Assembly: GCA_026001225.1 (NCBI GenBank)
Contig: BNZQ01000006.1
Span: 1 to 57,400, forward strand
DNA from: Clostridia bacterium
GTDB taxonomy: Bacteria > Bacillota > Clostridia > Christensenellales > DUVY01
Reading direction: 5' to 3'
Length of the DNA stretch: 57,400 nucleotides
The notes beneath the pieces were generated by a model. That model did no database searches. It saw nothing but the letters and a program-made list of their open reading frames with translations, and was not told where the DNA came from. The position numbers were made by a program, and so were the translations under genes. Shown here one piece after another: positions 7,943 through 15,525 of this stretch. Position 1 is the first letter of the stretch; every line of letters starts with the position of its first letter.

Positions 7943-8584
7943 ATGGAACTGTCAAAACTCGATAAACTTTTAGAGGGCATTTTATTGGTGTCGGGCGCGG
8001 GCGTCACAATTGCCGACCTCGTGGAGAAGCTGGAATTGCAGCAAAGCGAGATCGACGGCGCGATCGAAAAATTAAAGAAAAAATACAATTCGGCGTCGGG
8101 CATACAGATTATTACATACAACGGCAAGGTGCAATTTGCCACCAATCCCGTTTACGCCGACGAAATCGCCCGCGTGCTGAATCCGATCCGCGAAAAGGAA
8201 TTGTCCAAATCCGCGCTCGAGGCCGCCGCGATCGTCGCTTATAAACAGCCGGTTACGCGCCTCGATATCGAGGAGGTGCGCGGCGTCAACAGCGATTACG
8301 CCTTGTCGCTGCTCTTAAAGCACAATCTGATCCGCGTCGTGGGTCGCAAGGAGGCCGTGGGCAAGCCCCTTTTGTTCGGCACGACCGACGAATTTTTAAA
8401 GCGTTTCCAAATCACCGATTTAAAGGATTTGCCCGATTACGATACCCTGATCGACCGCTTAAAGGTCATCGACGAGGGGATCGCCGAGGAGGACAGAAGC
8501 CTTTACAACAATTTTGAAATCCCCGCCGAGGAGCCCGTGCCGGAGTTTTTGCAAGGCGAAGAGGATTTGCAGAAAATAGAGTGA
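7943..8584 (+). CDS. scpB: Segregation and condensation protein B
   Basis: Winged-helix partner of ScpA in the Smc complex. It has two winged-helix domains: residues 1-80 and about 85-165, with the conserved stretch EAAAIVAYKQPVTRLDIEE and then GRKEAVGKPLLFGTT. The ATG at 7943, after GGAGG, gives 213 residues. An in-frame ATG at 7919 sits in the heptamer array and is rejected. In most Clostridia scpB is followed directly by a DUF2953 gene and gerW; here about 2.4 kb of AT-rich accessory DNA separates them. Confidence 0.94.
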   Translation: MELSKLDKLLEGILLVSGAGVTIADLVEKLELQQSEIDGAIEKLKKKYNSASGIQIITYNGKVQFATNPVYADEIARVLNPIREKELSKSALEAAAIVAYKQPVTRLDIEEVRGVNSDYALSLLLKHNLIRVVGRKEAVGKPLLFGTTDEFLKRFQITDLKDLPDYDTLIDRLKVIDEGIAEEDRSLYNNFEIPAEEPVPEFLQGEEDLQKIE

Positions 8585-8593
8585 GACGAGGCT

Positions 8594-8755
8594 ATGGAAC
8601 AGATTGAAAGAAAGCAAAACGGTATCGTTACTAATGGGTTGGGTTATTCGACAGCTGTTTTGACACTGGCAGCAGGCGATCCGACTGTAAGGTTCATTAT
8701 AATTGATGGAGCCATTAAGATAGGAACTTTCTTTGTACAGCTCTTTGGCGGTTAA
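8594..8755 (+). CDS. Small hydrophobic peptide gene, unknown
   Basis: A short open frame of 53 codons. After a polar N-terminus (MEQIERKQNG) the product is mostly hydrophobic and Gly/Ala-rich, with AVLTLAAGD and a C-terminal KIGTFFVQLFGG. A GACGAGG stretch lies just upstream of the ATG. It sits nine bases after scpB and is followed by a strong terminator at 8789, so it would be the last cistron of the scp operon. I do not recognise it. It could be a small membrane-active peptide of the accessory island, or not expressed. Confidence 0.35.
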   Translation: MEQIERKQNGIVTNGLGYSTAVLTLAAGDPTVRFIIIDGAIKIGTFFVQLFGG

Positions 8756-8788
8756 AGTCTGAAGGCTGCAATAGGAGGAATAATTCGG

Positions 8789-8825
8789 CCACGGAACGGC
8801 TTTTACTCGTTCCGTGGTGTTTTCT
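8789..8825 (+). terminator. Intrinsic terminator
   Basis: A perfect 10-bp stem CCACGGAACG / CGTTCCGTGG with a 9-nt loop, followed by a T-rich tail. It ends the scpAB transcript and begins the accessory island. Confidence 0.85.
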
Positions 8826-8965
8826 AAATACTTTATTCGCATCAACTTCCTCGTGTGCTGTAGTACAACAACCTTCAGAGGAAATTATATAAATTAAATT
8901 GCGAGTCGCGCCGCCCGAGTTTTATGACTCATCGGTGCCTTTCGCAGAAAGGAACGGTTATAAAA

Positions 8966-9475
8966 ATGAATCTGTTTTTCAGCGATGAAAAAATGATTGA
9001 GTTCGAAAATCTTTTGGATTTTAACGCCGAGATTGTGTATTTAGAAGAAGTATACAGTCAAAAGAAAAGCGTGCAATTGCTCACGACTATTCTCACACTT
9101 TCTTGGTATTATGCCATAGAGGGTAATGTAAATCAAAATCCTGCAAACTATGATCAATTATTCTTCTTATCGAAATGGAGAGAGTATATCGCAATAGGAA
9201 TAAAAGACTATTTTGGTTCTTTTGAGTTTTGCTTGCTTGCTGGCTATACTTTAAGCTTGCACGGTTTTTACCTGTTAGGTCATATGGATGCGGTAGGTCA
9301 AGCTTTAATTAGTAAAAGCAAAACTTTAGCAACCAAAGAAGAGGAAAGGCTACTAAGTAGTTTTTTTGAGAATCGCAAAGGATTCAAAGAAAAGGAGAAA
9401 TTACTCCAATTGAAAGAAAAACTTTTTTCAGGAGAAGTACTGATTAACAGATATTTCAATGAAATAATTTACTAG
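8966..9475 (+). CDS. Hypothetical protein in AT-rich island
   Basis: 169 residues, no recognised family. It is mostly helical, with a hydrophobic middle (LLTTILTLSWYYAI, EFCLLAGYTLSLHGFYLLGH) and a charged C-terminus with many Lys and Glu. The ATG at 8966 follows AAAGGAAC; a longer frame from 8924 has no ribosome site. Base composition is clearly more AT-rich than in the flanking scp genes, which suggests horizontal origin. With the membrane proteins and the RHS remnant downstream it could be an immunity or effector protein, but nothing in the sequence proves this. Confidence 0.6.
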   Translation: MNLFFSDEKMIEFENLLDFNAEIVYLEEVYSQKKSVQLLTTILTLSWYYAIEGNVNQNPANYDQLFFLSKWREYIAIGIKDYFGSFEFCLLAGYTLSLHGFYLLGHMDAVGQALISKSKTLATKEEERLLSSFFENRKGFKEKEKLLQLKEKLFSGEVLINRYFNEIIY

Positions 9476-9537
9476 CAAGGGAAGCCTTAACTCGTCCACG
9501 AAGTTTTACTCCGAAAGCGAAGTTGCGGAGGACGGAT

Positions 9538-9930
9538 TTGGCTTACATGGGTGAAGTCTTTCTATCTGCTTTTGAAGCAAGAGTTTTGCCTTGGGAAGTT
9601 AAATTATTAACGGTAAACGAAAAAGGCTTTACTCTTATCTCTGCTGGTGTAGATGTATTTGATGGGCGAATGCATGTCAACAGTACCGATTATTTTGGTC
9701 TCAAAGGAAGATCGTTGCAACTTGATTTACTCGATTTTGACTTCTCGAAAAGCAAGGTTGCTCTTTTCGATGTGCAGGCTACCGCATTAACAGTCGGGAT
9801 GTATTCAGAACATTTTGATACGGAACTTTTAGTCGGTTCGGTTGGCGCTACGGCAAAATGGGACAACGGGAAACTCACGCTTGGTTTATCTTGGGGCATA
9901 GGCATTAAAATAACGATAAAATTTTGGTGA
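9538..9930 (+). CDS. Possible orphan polymorphic-toxin C-terminal module
   Basis: About 130 residues of alternating beta-strand pattern ending in a Gly-rich stretch (GSVGATAKWDNGKLTLGLSW followed by GIGIKITIKFW). Such Gly-rich beta tails occur at the ends of some Firmicutes polymorphic toxins, and an RHS remnant lies 0.8 kb downstream. I chose the TTG at 9538 because GGAGG lies six bases before it; TTG 9523 and ATG 9547 are alternatives. A peptide in another frame (VAEDGFGLHG) ends just where this frame begins, so the gene may be the frameshifted end of a longer one. Function not assigned. Confidence 0.45.
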   Translation: MAYMGEVFLSAFEARVLPWEVKLLTVNEKGFTLISAGVDVFDGRMHVNSTDYFGLKGRSLQLDLLDFDFSKSKVALFDVQATALTVGMYSEHFDTELLVGSVGATAKWDNGKLTLGLSWGIGIKITIKFW

Positions 9931-9933
9931 AAA

Positions 9934-10326
9934 ATGGAAAAGAAAAAGCAAGAAAAACTAATATCCCTTAAACTCCAATCATTTTTGGGAGCACTGCCGT
10001 ACTTGGGCTTTGTGATAGTGATATTTATGGGCTTTTATAATATTTTCACTATTACGAAAAAACGAATTTTTGTTGCTCTATACTATTTGCTAATCTTGAT
10101 TCCCGTTATTTTATTTGGAGGCATAGGCGGATTAGTTTATATTTTTTTCATTGCGCAGTTAGAAATGCCGCTTGTATTAATATGGGCTTTGGTTTGGTTT
10201 TTTGCTGTATTTCTTTGTATCGCAATCGGATGTGTCGCAATACAGAAAGGCATGATTGAACGTTTCAGAAAACAGGAAGAAAAGAAAGTCGAAAACAATC
10301 TCAATGAAACACACAACAGTATTTAG
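9934..10326 (+). CDS. Small membrane protein, unknown
   Basis: 130 residues with about three transmembrane segments: LGFVIVIFMGFYNIF, the long VALYYLLILIPVILF stretch continuing to VYIFFIAQL, and LIWALVWFFAVFLCIAIGCVA. A charged Lys/Glu-rich C-terminal tail follows. It begins three bases after the previous stop and is probably cotranscribed with it. Small multi-pass proteins next to toxin modules are often immunity proteins, but this is inference from position. AT-rich, like the rest of the island. Confidence 0.6.
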   Translation: MEKKKQEKLISLKLQSFLGALPYLGFVIVIFMGFYNIFTITKKRIFVALYYLLILIPVILFGGIGGLVYIFFIAQLEMPLVLIWALVWFFAVFLCIAIGCVAIQKGMIERFRKQEEKKVENNLNETHNSI

Positions 10327-10449
10327 GATTCGGTTTAAGAGGGGCGGTTGGCAAAAAAGGCTGCCTTTCTCTTTTTCCTCTTGGAAATATGCTAAGAATC
10401 TTGCAATGGGATTTTTAAATGAAACTATTTTTGGATCAAGGAAAATAAC

Positions 10450-10713
10450 ATGAAATTTATTTTATATTTGTTAATGTGTATTGGCGATGCGTTCGGTGCA
10501 CTTGTTGGAGCGACAATTGAGTCGGTTAAAACGGCTCTCATTGGTTGGGCTACAATTGCCATTGTAATAGGATTGTATGTGCTTTTTGTTTTTTTACTCA
10601 ATAAAACAAGCCTCACACATATCAAAGTATTTCTTTTTTCCTTTTTAATAGTTTTAGCAGTAGTAGCATTGTTCTGTGGAGTTTCTATATTAGCAGGATT
10701 ATTTATTAAATAA
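10450..10713 (+). CDS. Small membrane protein, unknown
   Basis: 87 residues with two or three hydrophobic segments: residues 1-20, about 28-50 (LIGWATIAIVIGLYVLFVFLL) and 58-85 (VFLFSFLIVLAVVALFCGVSI). The start ATG follows AAGGAAAATAAC. It directly precedes an RHS/YD-repeat remnant. I cannot name a family. Position suggests a second immunity-like or membrane gene of the accessory island. Confidence 0.55.
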   Translation: MKFILYLLMCIGDAFGALVGATIESVKTALIGWATIAIVIGLYVLFVFLLNKTSLTHIKVFLFSFLIVLAVVALFCGVSILAGLFIK

Positions 10714-10717
10714 TTAA

Positions 10718-10972
10718 GAGGCGACCGGACGGCAGACTTCCGGCGCGGACAACCTAACCGGCAGCGGGATCACTTGCAACTACGACAACACGCTAAAAGG
10801 GCGGGTGAACTCTATCGTAAAAACCGCAGGAACGGACGTTGACGCCGTTACCGAAACTAACGTTTACAATCAGTATGGTCTTTTGACAAGCCGCACTGTC
10901 AGCCAAGCGGTTGCACATACGTATGGGTATGTGTATAAGTCAAACAAAAACATTGACGCAATTTTTGTATAA
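10718..10972 (+). pseudogene. RHS/YD-repeat protein remnant
   Basis: A frame of 84 codons without a plausible start, bounded by an upstream stop at 10715. The translation has the Gly/Asn/Tyr-rich repeat style of RHS proteins: GADNLTGSGITCNYDNTLKG, then ETNVYNQYGLLTSRTVSQ and HTYGYVY. RHS proteins are normally well over a thousand residues and carry variable C-terminal toxins. This fragment is evidence that the AT-rich island at 8.6-11 kb descends from a polymorphic-toxin locus. The identification rests on pattern recognition of the YD repeats. Confidence 0.6.
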
Positions 10973-11001
10973 TATCTCTATTCTTATATCATACTATCCC
11001 A

Positions 11002-11646
11002 ATGAACATGCTCGCGCCTATCCTTTACGCGCTGTCCGGCGCGGCGGCGTTTTTTGCGCTGCTTGCCCTGATACATATCCGGTTCGGATTGCGGGCGAAC
11101 GCCGATTTGCTGAATCTGAACGCCGATTTTTGCGTATCGTTTTTTAAAATCACAATCTATTGCGGCACGTTTACGGTGGAGGACGGCTGTCCCGTGCTGA
11201 CCGACCGGAAAGGAATCCCGACGTATTTTCCGATTACGCCCGACGCGCTGAAAAATTTGACGCCGGAGGATATCGCCGAGGCCGTCAACATTCCCTATGT
11301 GCGGCGGCTGCGCGTTCGGCGCGTCGTTTTAGGGGCGCGGTTAGGGGCGGGGGAAGCGAAAAACACGGTGTTATTCGCGCAAGCTTTCGCATTTTTGAGC
11401 GGCGCGGCGTTTTCCTTTTTAAAAAACCGCGAACCGGGGGCGCGCGTCGGGCGGCGCGTCGTTCCCGACTTTGAAAAACATTCCATAAAAATAGCGGCCG
11501 ACTGTATAATCGCAATGTCGATTGCAAATATTATCCTCAGCGCAGCGCAAACGCTCTATCGGCAGATCCGCCGCAGCATCCGCGAACAGGCCGCGCTGCG
11601 GAAGTGCCGGGAAAGCGTACGCTGCCGTATCAAATATTTGAGTTAG
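11002..11646 (+). CDS. DUF2953 family protein (YtfI-like)
   Basis: 214 residues. An N-terminal membrane segment (ILYALSGAAAFFALLALIHI) is followed by a beta-rich domain, then the typical DUF2953 pattern of a second hydrophobic helix (NTVLFAQAFAFLSGAAFSFL), VVPDFEKHSIKI and a third (IIAMSIANIILS). In Bacillus and Clostridia this family sits directly before gerW (ytfJ), as here, and is associated with sporulation. Identity is supported more by this synteny than by any single motif. Confidence 0.65.
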   Translation: MNMLAPILYALSGAAAFFALLALIHIRFGLRANADLLNLNADFCVSFFKITIYCGTFTVEDGCPVLTDRKGIPTYFPITPDALKNLTPEDIAEAVNIPYVRRLRVRRVVLGARLGAGEAKNTVLFAQAFAFLSGAAFSFLKNREPGARVGRRVVPDFEKHSIKIAADCIIAMSIANIILSAAQTLYRQIRRSIREQAALRKCRESVRCRIKYLS

Positions 11647-11675
11647 GGAAAGCGTTAAAGTAAAAAACCGAAATG

Positions 11676-11823
11676 ATAAAGCCGTACTGACACGAGTAAG
11701 CCCGCCTGACGGGCCGGGGAGCGGAGTAGGCTTTATCTATAGGGGAGCACAAGAGGGGCACGAGCGAATCGAGGTCGCGCATACTTGCTTGACCGGCTGA
11801 CGAGTGAGCGACGTCCCCTCTTG
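11676..11823. other. Two consecutive long hairpins before gerW
   Basis: Hairpin 1: ATAAAGCC (11676-11683) pairs with GGCTTTAT (11729-11736) and encloses CCCG...CGGG. Hairpin 2: CAAGAGGGG (11750-11758) pairs with CCCCTCTTG (11815-11823) around a partly paired 56-nt interior. The gerW ribosome site begins right after it. The GA-core motif of the other long hairpins is absent, so this looks like a separate structure. Confidence 0.5.
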
Positions 11824-11837
11824 AGAAAGGAGAAGAT

Positions 11838-12239
11838 ATGAAGTATATTACAGAAAAACCCGAACACCCCATCGAGCGGCTGATGAGCGACTCGATGATC
11901 AATATCCGCACGCTGTCCGACACCGACACCGTGATCGGCACGCCCGTCACGACGGCGGACGGCAAAACGATTCTGCCGGTCAGCCGCGTGTCCATGGGCT
12001 TTATGACCGGCGGCGGCGAGTACTCCGATATGTCGGCCAACAAGAAAAACAAAGAGGGCTTTCCCTTCGCGGGCGGCAGCGGCGGCGGCGTCACGATTTC
12101 CCCGATCGGCTTTTTGGTCAGCGAGGGCGGCAGTCTGAAACTGATGAGCTTGGAGGGCGAAAGCGGCTATGAAAAGATTCTCGGCCTTGTGCCCGAATTG
12201 GTCGCGTCGCTGTTGAAAAGCGGAAAGAAGCCGTCATAG
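11838..12239 (+). CDS. gerW: GerW family spore protein (YtfJ)
   Basis: 133 residues. The N-terminal segment (HPIERLMSDSMINIRTLSDT), the central VIGTPVTTADGKTILPVS, and the Gly-rich GGGEYSD ... GGSGGGVTISPIGFLV are characteristic of YtfJ/GerW. In Bacillus the protein is made in the forespore and affects germination through the cortex-lytic enzymes. AAAGGAG precedes the ATG at 11838. Its place between DUF2953 and dacF matches the order in other Clostridia, and implies a spore-forming ancestry. Confidence 0.9.
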   Translation: MKYITEKPEHPIERLMSDSMINIRTLSDTDTVIGTPVTTADGKTILPVSRVSMGFMTGGGEYSDMSANKKNKEGFPFAGGSGGGVTISPIGFLVSEGGSLKLMSLEGESGYEKILGLVPELVASLLKSGKKPS

Positions 12240-12267
12240 AGGGAGCGATTGCGGGAGCGAAAGGCAT

Positions 12268-12380
12268 AACTGAAAAGTGAAAACTGAAAACTGAAAACTG
12301 AAAATTTCGGTCGAATACCCGAAAAGACGGCTTTGTCGGCGGGCAAAAAACTTATTTTTCACTTTCAATAAGGTAAATGA
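12268..12380. repeat. Heptamer-armed element before dacF
   Basis: The left arm is an array of ACTGAAA-type 7-mers (12268-12307). A centre begins with CGGTCGA and contains AGACGGCTTTGTCGGC. The right arm is TTTTTCACTTTC, ending just before the dacF start. The same centre occurs at 32853-32940 and, diverged, at 55405-55490. Confidence 0.75.
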
Positions 12381-12381
12381 A

Positions 12382-13593
12382 ATGAAACTCTTATATAAAA
12401 AACGCTTATTCCTATTTTTCGTTATCGCCGCCGTTCTGACGGCGGCTTTGCCGCTTGCCGGGCAAAGCGCGCGCGCCGATGCGGGCGGCCGTTCTTTTTC
12501 AAAAAACGAAACCGAAGCCGCCGCGGATTCTATCGCTTCTTCCTGCGCCGAAAGCATGACGGTCATGGAAGCGCGGAGCGGCAGGATTCTGAATTCCCTC
12601 AATCCCGATAAACGCTTGCCGATGGCCAGCACGACCAAGGTCGTCACCGCGATCGTCGTGATCGAAAACTGCGATTTGAATACGGTCGTAAAAATTCCCG
12701 CCGAAGCCGTGGGCGTCGAGGGCAGCTCGATCTATTTGGAAAAAGACGAGCCGATGACCGTCGAGGCCCTGCTGTACGGCCTTATGCTGCAATCGGGCAA
12801 CGACTGCGCGGCGGCTTTGGCGATTCACGCCGCCGGAAGCGTGGAAAAATTCGCCGGCATGATGAACGGATTCGCCCAAAAAGTCGGGGCGGTCAATTCC
12901 CATTTCATGAATCCGCACGGCCTGCACCACAAGGATCACTATACGACCGCGCGCGACTTGTGCCGGATCAGCTGTTACGCGATGGGCAATCCGGCCTTTA
13001 AACGGATTGTCGGCTCCAAGGAATACAAAACGACGTGGGTCAACCGCGACTACGGGCGGCGCATTCACAACAAAAACAAAATCCTGTTCCAATACGAGGG
13101 CGGCAACGGCGTCAAAACGGGCTTTACGCGGGCGGCGGGGCGGTGCCTTGTGGCGGCGGCCGAGCGCGACGGAATGCAGCTGGTCGCCGTCGTGCTGAAC
13201 TGCGGGCCGATGTTTCCCGAATGTATGCGCCTGATGGACGAGGGCTTTAAAAAATACAAGCTGACCGAAATTTTACCCGCGCAAAAACACCTCGGGGAAC
13301 TGTCCGTCATCAACGGCCGCAAGCCCGCCGTGCGCGTCTATTCCTATAAATCCCTGTTTTATCCCTTGGCGGAGGGCGAAATCAAAACCGTAAAATTTGT
13401 CTGCGAGCTGCCCGAAAAGCTGACCGCGCCGGTGGAAAAGCATCAAACCGTCGGCAAGATCAAAATCGTGATGAACGGCAAAGAATTATTGACGGACAAT
13501 ATTTACGCGATGGAGGAGGTTCGCGCGGTGACGCTGAACGATCGGTTGGGAGATTTGCTGCGCGAATGGAAGCACACGGCGGCGGCGCAATAG
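12382..13593 (+). CDS. dacF: D-alanyl-D-alanine carboxypeptidase (DacF type)
   Basis: Secreted penicillin-binding protein that trims the terminal D-Ala from peptidoglycan stem peptides. An N-terminal hydrophobic signal segment covers residues 9-27 (FLFFVIAAVLTAALPL). The class motifs are all present: SxxK as Ser83-Thr-Thr-Lys86, SxN as Ser138-Gly-Asn140, and KTG at 245-247. The C-terminal ~110 residues form the PBP5-type beta domain. 403 residues is normal. The gene follows gerW as in Bacillus/Clostridia, where the DacF type acts on spore cortex. An SD is not obvious because a repeat arm abuts the start. Confidence 0.93.
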   Translation: MKLLYKKRLFLFFVIAAVLTAALPLAGQSARADAGGRSFSKNETEAAADSIASSCAESMTVMEARSGRILNSLNPDKRLPMASTTKVVTAIVVIENCDLNTVVKIPAEAVGVEGSSIYLEKDEPMTVEALLYGLMLQSGNDCAAALAIHAAGSVEKFAGMMNGFAQKVGAVNSHFMNPHGLHHKDHYTTARDLCRISCYAMGNPAFKRIVGSKEYKTTWVNRDYGRRIHNKNKILFQYEGGNGVKTGFTRAAGRCLVAAAERDGMQLVAVVLNCGPMFPECMRLMDEGFKKYKLTEILPAQKHLGELSVINGRKPAVRVYSYKSLFYPLAEGEIKTVKFVCELPEKLTAPVEKHQTVGKIKIVMNGKELLTDNIYAMEEVRAVTLNDRLGDLLREWKHTAAAQ

Positions 13594-13900
13594 TGGTTAG
13601 TGATCAGTGGTCAGTGATCAGTTTCAGGGAGTTTCTCGACTTCGCTCGAGAGTGATTAGTGATCAGTGGTCAGTGATCAGTTTAAAAGGATAGGGGAACA
13701 AAGCGCGCCAAACATGCCATCTCGACCGGAGCGAACCTTATCTGTCATCTCGACCGGAGCGAAGCGGAGCGGAGAGATCTCCGACCGAATAAAAAAAGTG
13801 TCGGGGGGGGGGGGTCTCGGCTTCGCTCGAGAAATGACAGGCTTATCGCCCATTCGAAAAGGTTATGCCGTTGCGCTACCCCGCCCGCCCTTTCTTTGGT
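13594..13900. repeat. Repeat-filled intergenic region before deoB
   Basis: No gene. It has two arrays of the 7-mer AGTGATC/AGTGGTC (13594-13628 and 13650-13682), several copies of a TCTCGACCGGAGCGA block at 13722-13850 (including the inverted CTTCGCTCGAGA), and a run of twelve G at 13803-13814. An 83-codon open frame here is entirely made of these repeats. Confidence 0.8.
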
Positions 13901-13929
13901 TTGCTCCGAAGGTTTAAGTATGCTATACT
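13901..13929 (+). promoter_or_regulatory. Promoter of deoB, leaderless configuration
   Basis: -35 TTGCTC (13901-13906), 17-bp spacer, -10 TATACT (13924-13929). Only six bases separate the -10 from the ATG at 13936, so transcription should begin at or next to the A of the start codon. No Shine-Dalgarno site is present. Confidence 0.65.
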
Positions 13930-13935
13930 ATTCGC

Positions 13936-15354
13936 ATGAGAATTTTTCTGATCGTCATCGACAGTTTCGGAATCGGCGAGGCGCCCGATGCCGCCCTGTA
14001 CGGCGACGCGGGCAGCAATACCTATCTCAATATCGTTAAAAAAACGGGCTTGCGGCTGCCGAATTTGGCGCGGCTTGGTTTGAACGAAATCGACGGTATA
14101 AAGGACGAGCTTCTTCACCGCGTTCAGAATGACACAAAACGCGATACGGCTTTCTGCCGTTCGGAATGCGGTAAATCCCAACCGCAACCATCAACTGTCA
14201 TCTGTCAACCGTCAACCTCTCATACCGCCGCGATCGCTCGCCTGCGCGAATTGTCGGTCGGCAAGGATACCACGACGGGGCATTGGGAAATCGCGGGCAT
14301 TCTGACCGAGCGGCCCTTTCCGACCTATCCCGACGGCTTTCCGAAACGGATCGTCGACAAATTAGAAACCGCCTATCAAAAAAAGATTTTGGGCAACCTT
14401 GCGATCAGCGGCACCGCCGTCATCGAGCGGTACGGCGCGGAGCATTTGCGGACGGGCAATCCGATCGTCTATACGTCGGCCGACAGCGTATTGCAAATCG
14501 CCGCGCATACCGATATCGTCCCCTTGGAAACCCTGTATGAATATTGCCGAAAGGCCCGCGAAATCATGACCGGAGCGGACGCGGTGGGGCGGATCATCGC
14601 CCGCCCGTTTACGACCGAGGGCGGCAAATTTATCCGCACCGCCGACCGCCGCGATTTTTCCTTGCAACCGCCGCGAGACACTCTGTTAAATACCCTGCAA
14701 AAGCGCGGCATCGAAACCGTCGCCGTGGGCAAGATAGAGGATATCTTTGCAGGTTCGGGAATCGACCGCGCGATTCACACGCACGGCAACGCCGAGGGCT
14801 TGCGGGTGATCGGGGAGATGATAAAGGGTAGTGGTCAGCGGTCAGTGGTCAGCGGTCAGTTAAAGGATAAGGATAAGGCGAAACAACAATATACAATGCA
14901 CAATGCACAATGCGCAGTGGAGGATAGTTGTCATTTTGAGCGAAGCGAAAAAGCCCAACCGATATCTGATCCCTGTTCCCTAATACCCGCCCGATCCCTG
15001 TTCCCTGCTCCCTGTTCCCTGCTCCCTGATACCCGCAAGGATCAGTTCATCTTCATCAACCTTGTGGACACCGACATGCTGTACGGGCACCGCAACGATC
15101 CCGACGGATACGCCCGCGCCCTGTCGGAAATCGACGGCGCGATCCCCGCGTTTTTGAAATCCGCCCGTCCCGACGATATTCTCATCCTTACCGCCGACCA
15201 CGGCTGTGACCCGACGACGCCGAGCGCCGATCATTCGCGCGAATACGTTCCGCTGCTGATTTGGGGAAAATCCGTAAAACCGGAAAATCTGGGCACAATC
15301 GACGGCTTCGATTTCATCGCGAAATTTATTCAACGGGCTTTTTTCTTTGAGTGA
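13936..15354 (+). CDS. deoB: Phosphopentomutase with two repeat-derived insertions
   Basis: Interconverts (deoxy)ribose 1- and 5-phosphate in nucleoside salvage. Alkaline-phosphatase-fold landmarks are all present: VIDSFGIGEAPDA at the N-terminus, GKDTTTGHWEI with the phosphorylated Thr, TSADSVLQIAAH, LVDTDMLYGHR, and the metal site TADHGCDPTTPSADHSREY. The family is about 390-410 residues; this one is 472. The excess is in two in-frame inserts, residues ~55-97 and ~298-368, composed of recognisable dispersed repeats. The last residues (RAFFFE) come from a gene-end repeat overlapping the stop. The mRNA is probably leaderless. The conserved core is uninterrupted, so I expect an active enzyme, though this is untested. 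Confidence 0.92.
   Translation: MRIFLIVIDSFGIGEAPDAALYGDAGSNTYLNIVKKTGLRLPNLARLGLNEIDGIKDELLHRVQNDTKRDTAFCRSECGKSQPQPSTVICQPSTSHTAAIARLRELSVGKDTTTGHWEIAGILTERPFPTYPDGFPKRIVDKLETAYQKKILGNLAISGTAVIERYGAEHLRTGNPIVYTSADSVLQIAAHTDIVPLETLYEYCRKAREIMTGADAVGRIIARPFTTEGGKFIRTADRRDFSLQPPRDTLLNTLQKRGIETVAVGKIEDIFAGSGIDRAIHTHGNAEGLRVIGEMIKGSGQRSVVSGQLKDKDKAKQQYTMHNAQCAVEDSCHFERSEKAQPISDPCSLIPARSLFPAPCSLLPDTRKDQFIFINLVDTDMLYGHRNDPDGYARALSEIDGAIPAFLKSARPDDILILTADHGCDPTTPSADHSREYVPLLIWGKSVKPENLGTIDGFDFIAKFIQRAFFFE
14098..14226 (+). repeat. Repeat insertion 1 inside deoB
   Basis: Contains an inverted copy of the GTCATTCTGAACG..GTGAAGAA block (14108-14131) and an array of 7-mers TCAACTG/TCATCTG/TCAACCG (14190-14217), all read in frame between the N-terminal metal region and GKDTTTGHWEI. 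Confidence 0.8.
14829..15039 (+). repeat. Repeat insertion 2 inside deoB
   Basis: In order: AGTGGTC/AGCGGTC 7-mers (14830-14860), ACAATGC 7-mers (14890-14915), a GTCATTTTGAGCGAAGCG block (14931-14950), and CCCTGTT/CCCTGCT 7-mers (14968-15035). It separates IGEMIKG from FIFINLVDTD, which are nearly adjacent in other phosphopentomutases. Confidence 0.85.
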
Positions 15355-15410
15355 GCGGATCGGGAACGTCCTATAATGAGAAAACCGCCCGACTGAAAAA
15401 GAAAGAAGCG
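15333..15410 (+). repeat. Gene-end element, overlapping the end of deoB
   Basis: ACGGGC-TTTTTTCTTTGAG (starting inside the deoB coding sequence) ... GAAAA-CCGCCCG, then ACTGAAAAAGAAAG. It supplies the last six codons of deoB. Confidence 0.7.
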
Positions 15411-15487
15411 GATAGAGAACAAAGGGCAAAGCCTGTCATGGGCATAATACCGCGCGGCTTTGCGGCGGGAGTTATCGGTTGTTTTGC

Positions 15488-15516
15488 TTTTCACTTTCCG
15501 CATTTTGTGATATAAT
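15488..15516 (+). promoter_or_regulatory. Promoter of the glycoside hydrolase gene
   Basis: -35 TTTTCA (15488-15493), 17-bp spacer, perfect extended -10 TGaTATAAT (hexamer 15511-15516). The start codon is nine bases after the -10, so the leader would be only about 2-4 nt. Confidence 0.65.
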
Positions 15517-15525
15517 ATTTATCAA

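Noticed and set aside
10953..10973. Promoter TTGACG ... TATAAT before the DUF2953 gene
   Set aside because: The hexamers are only nine bases apart, too close to work together; TATAAT alone may still matter.
10911..11147. 78-codon open frame overlapping the start of the DUF2953 gene
   Set aside because: It is a shadow frame of the RHS remnant and the DUF2953 gene.
13666..13917. 83-codon open frame before deoB
   Set aside because: It consists entirely of heptamer arrays and the TCTCGACCGG repeat and has no ribosome site.
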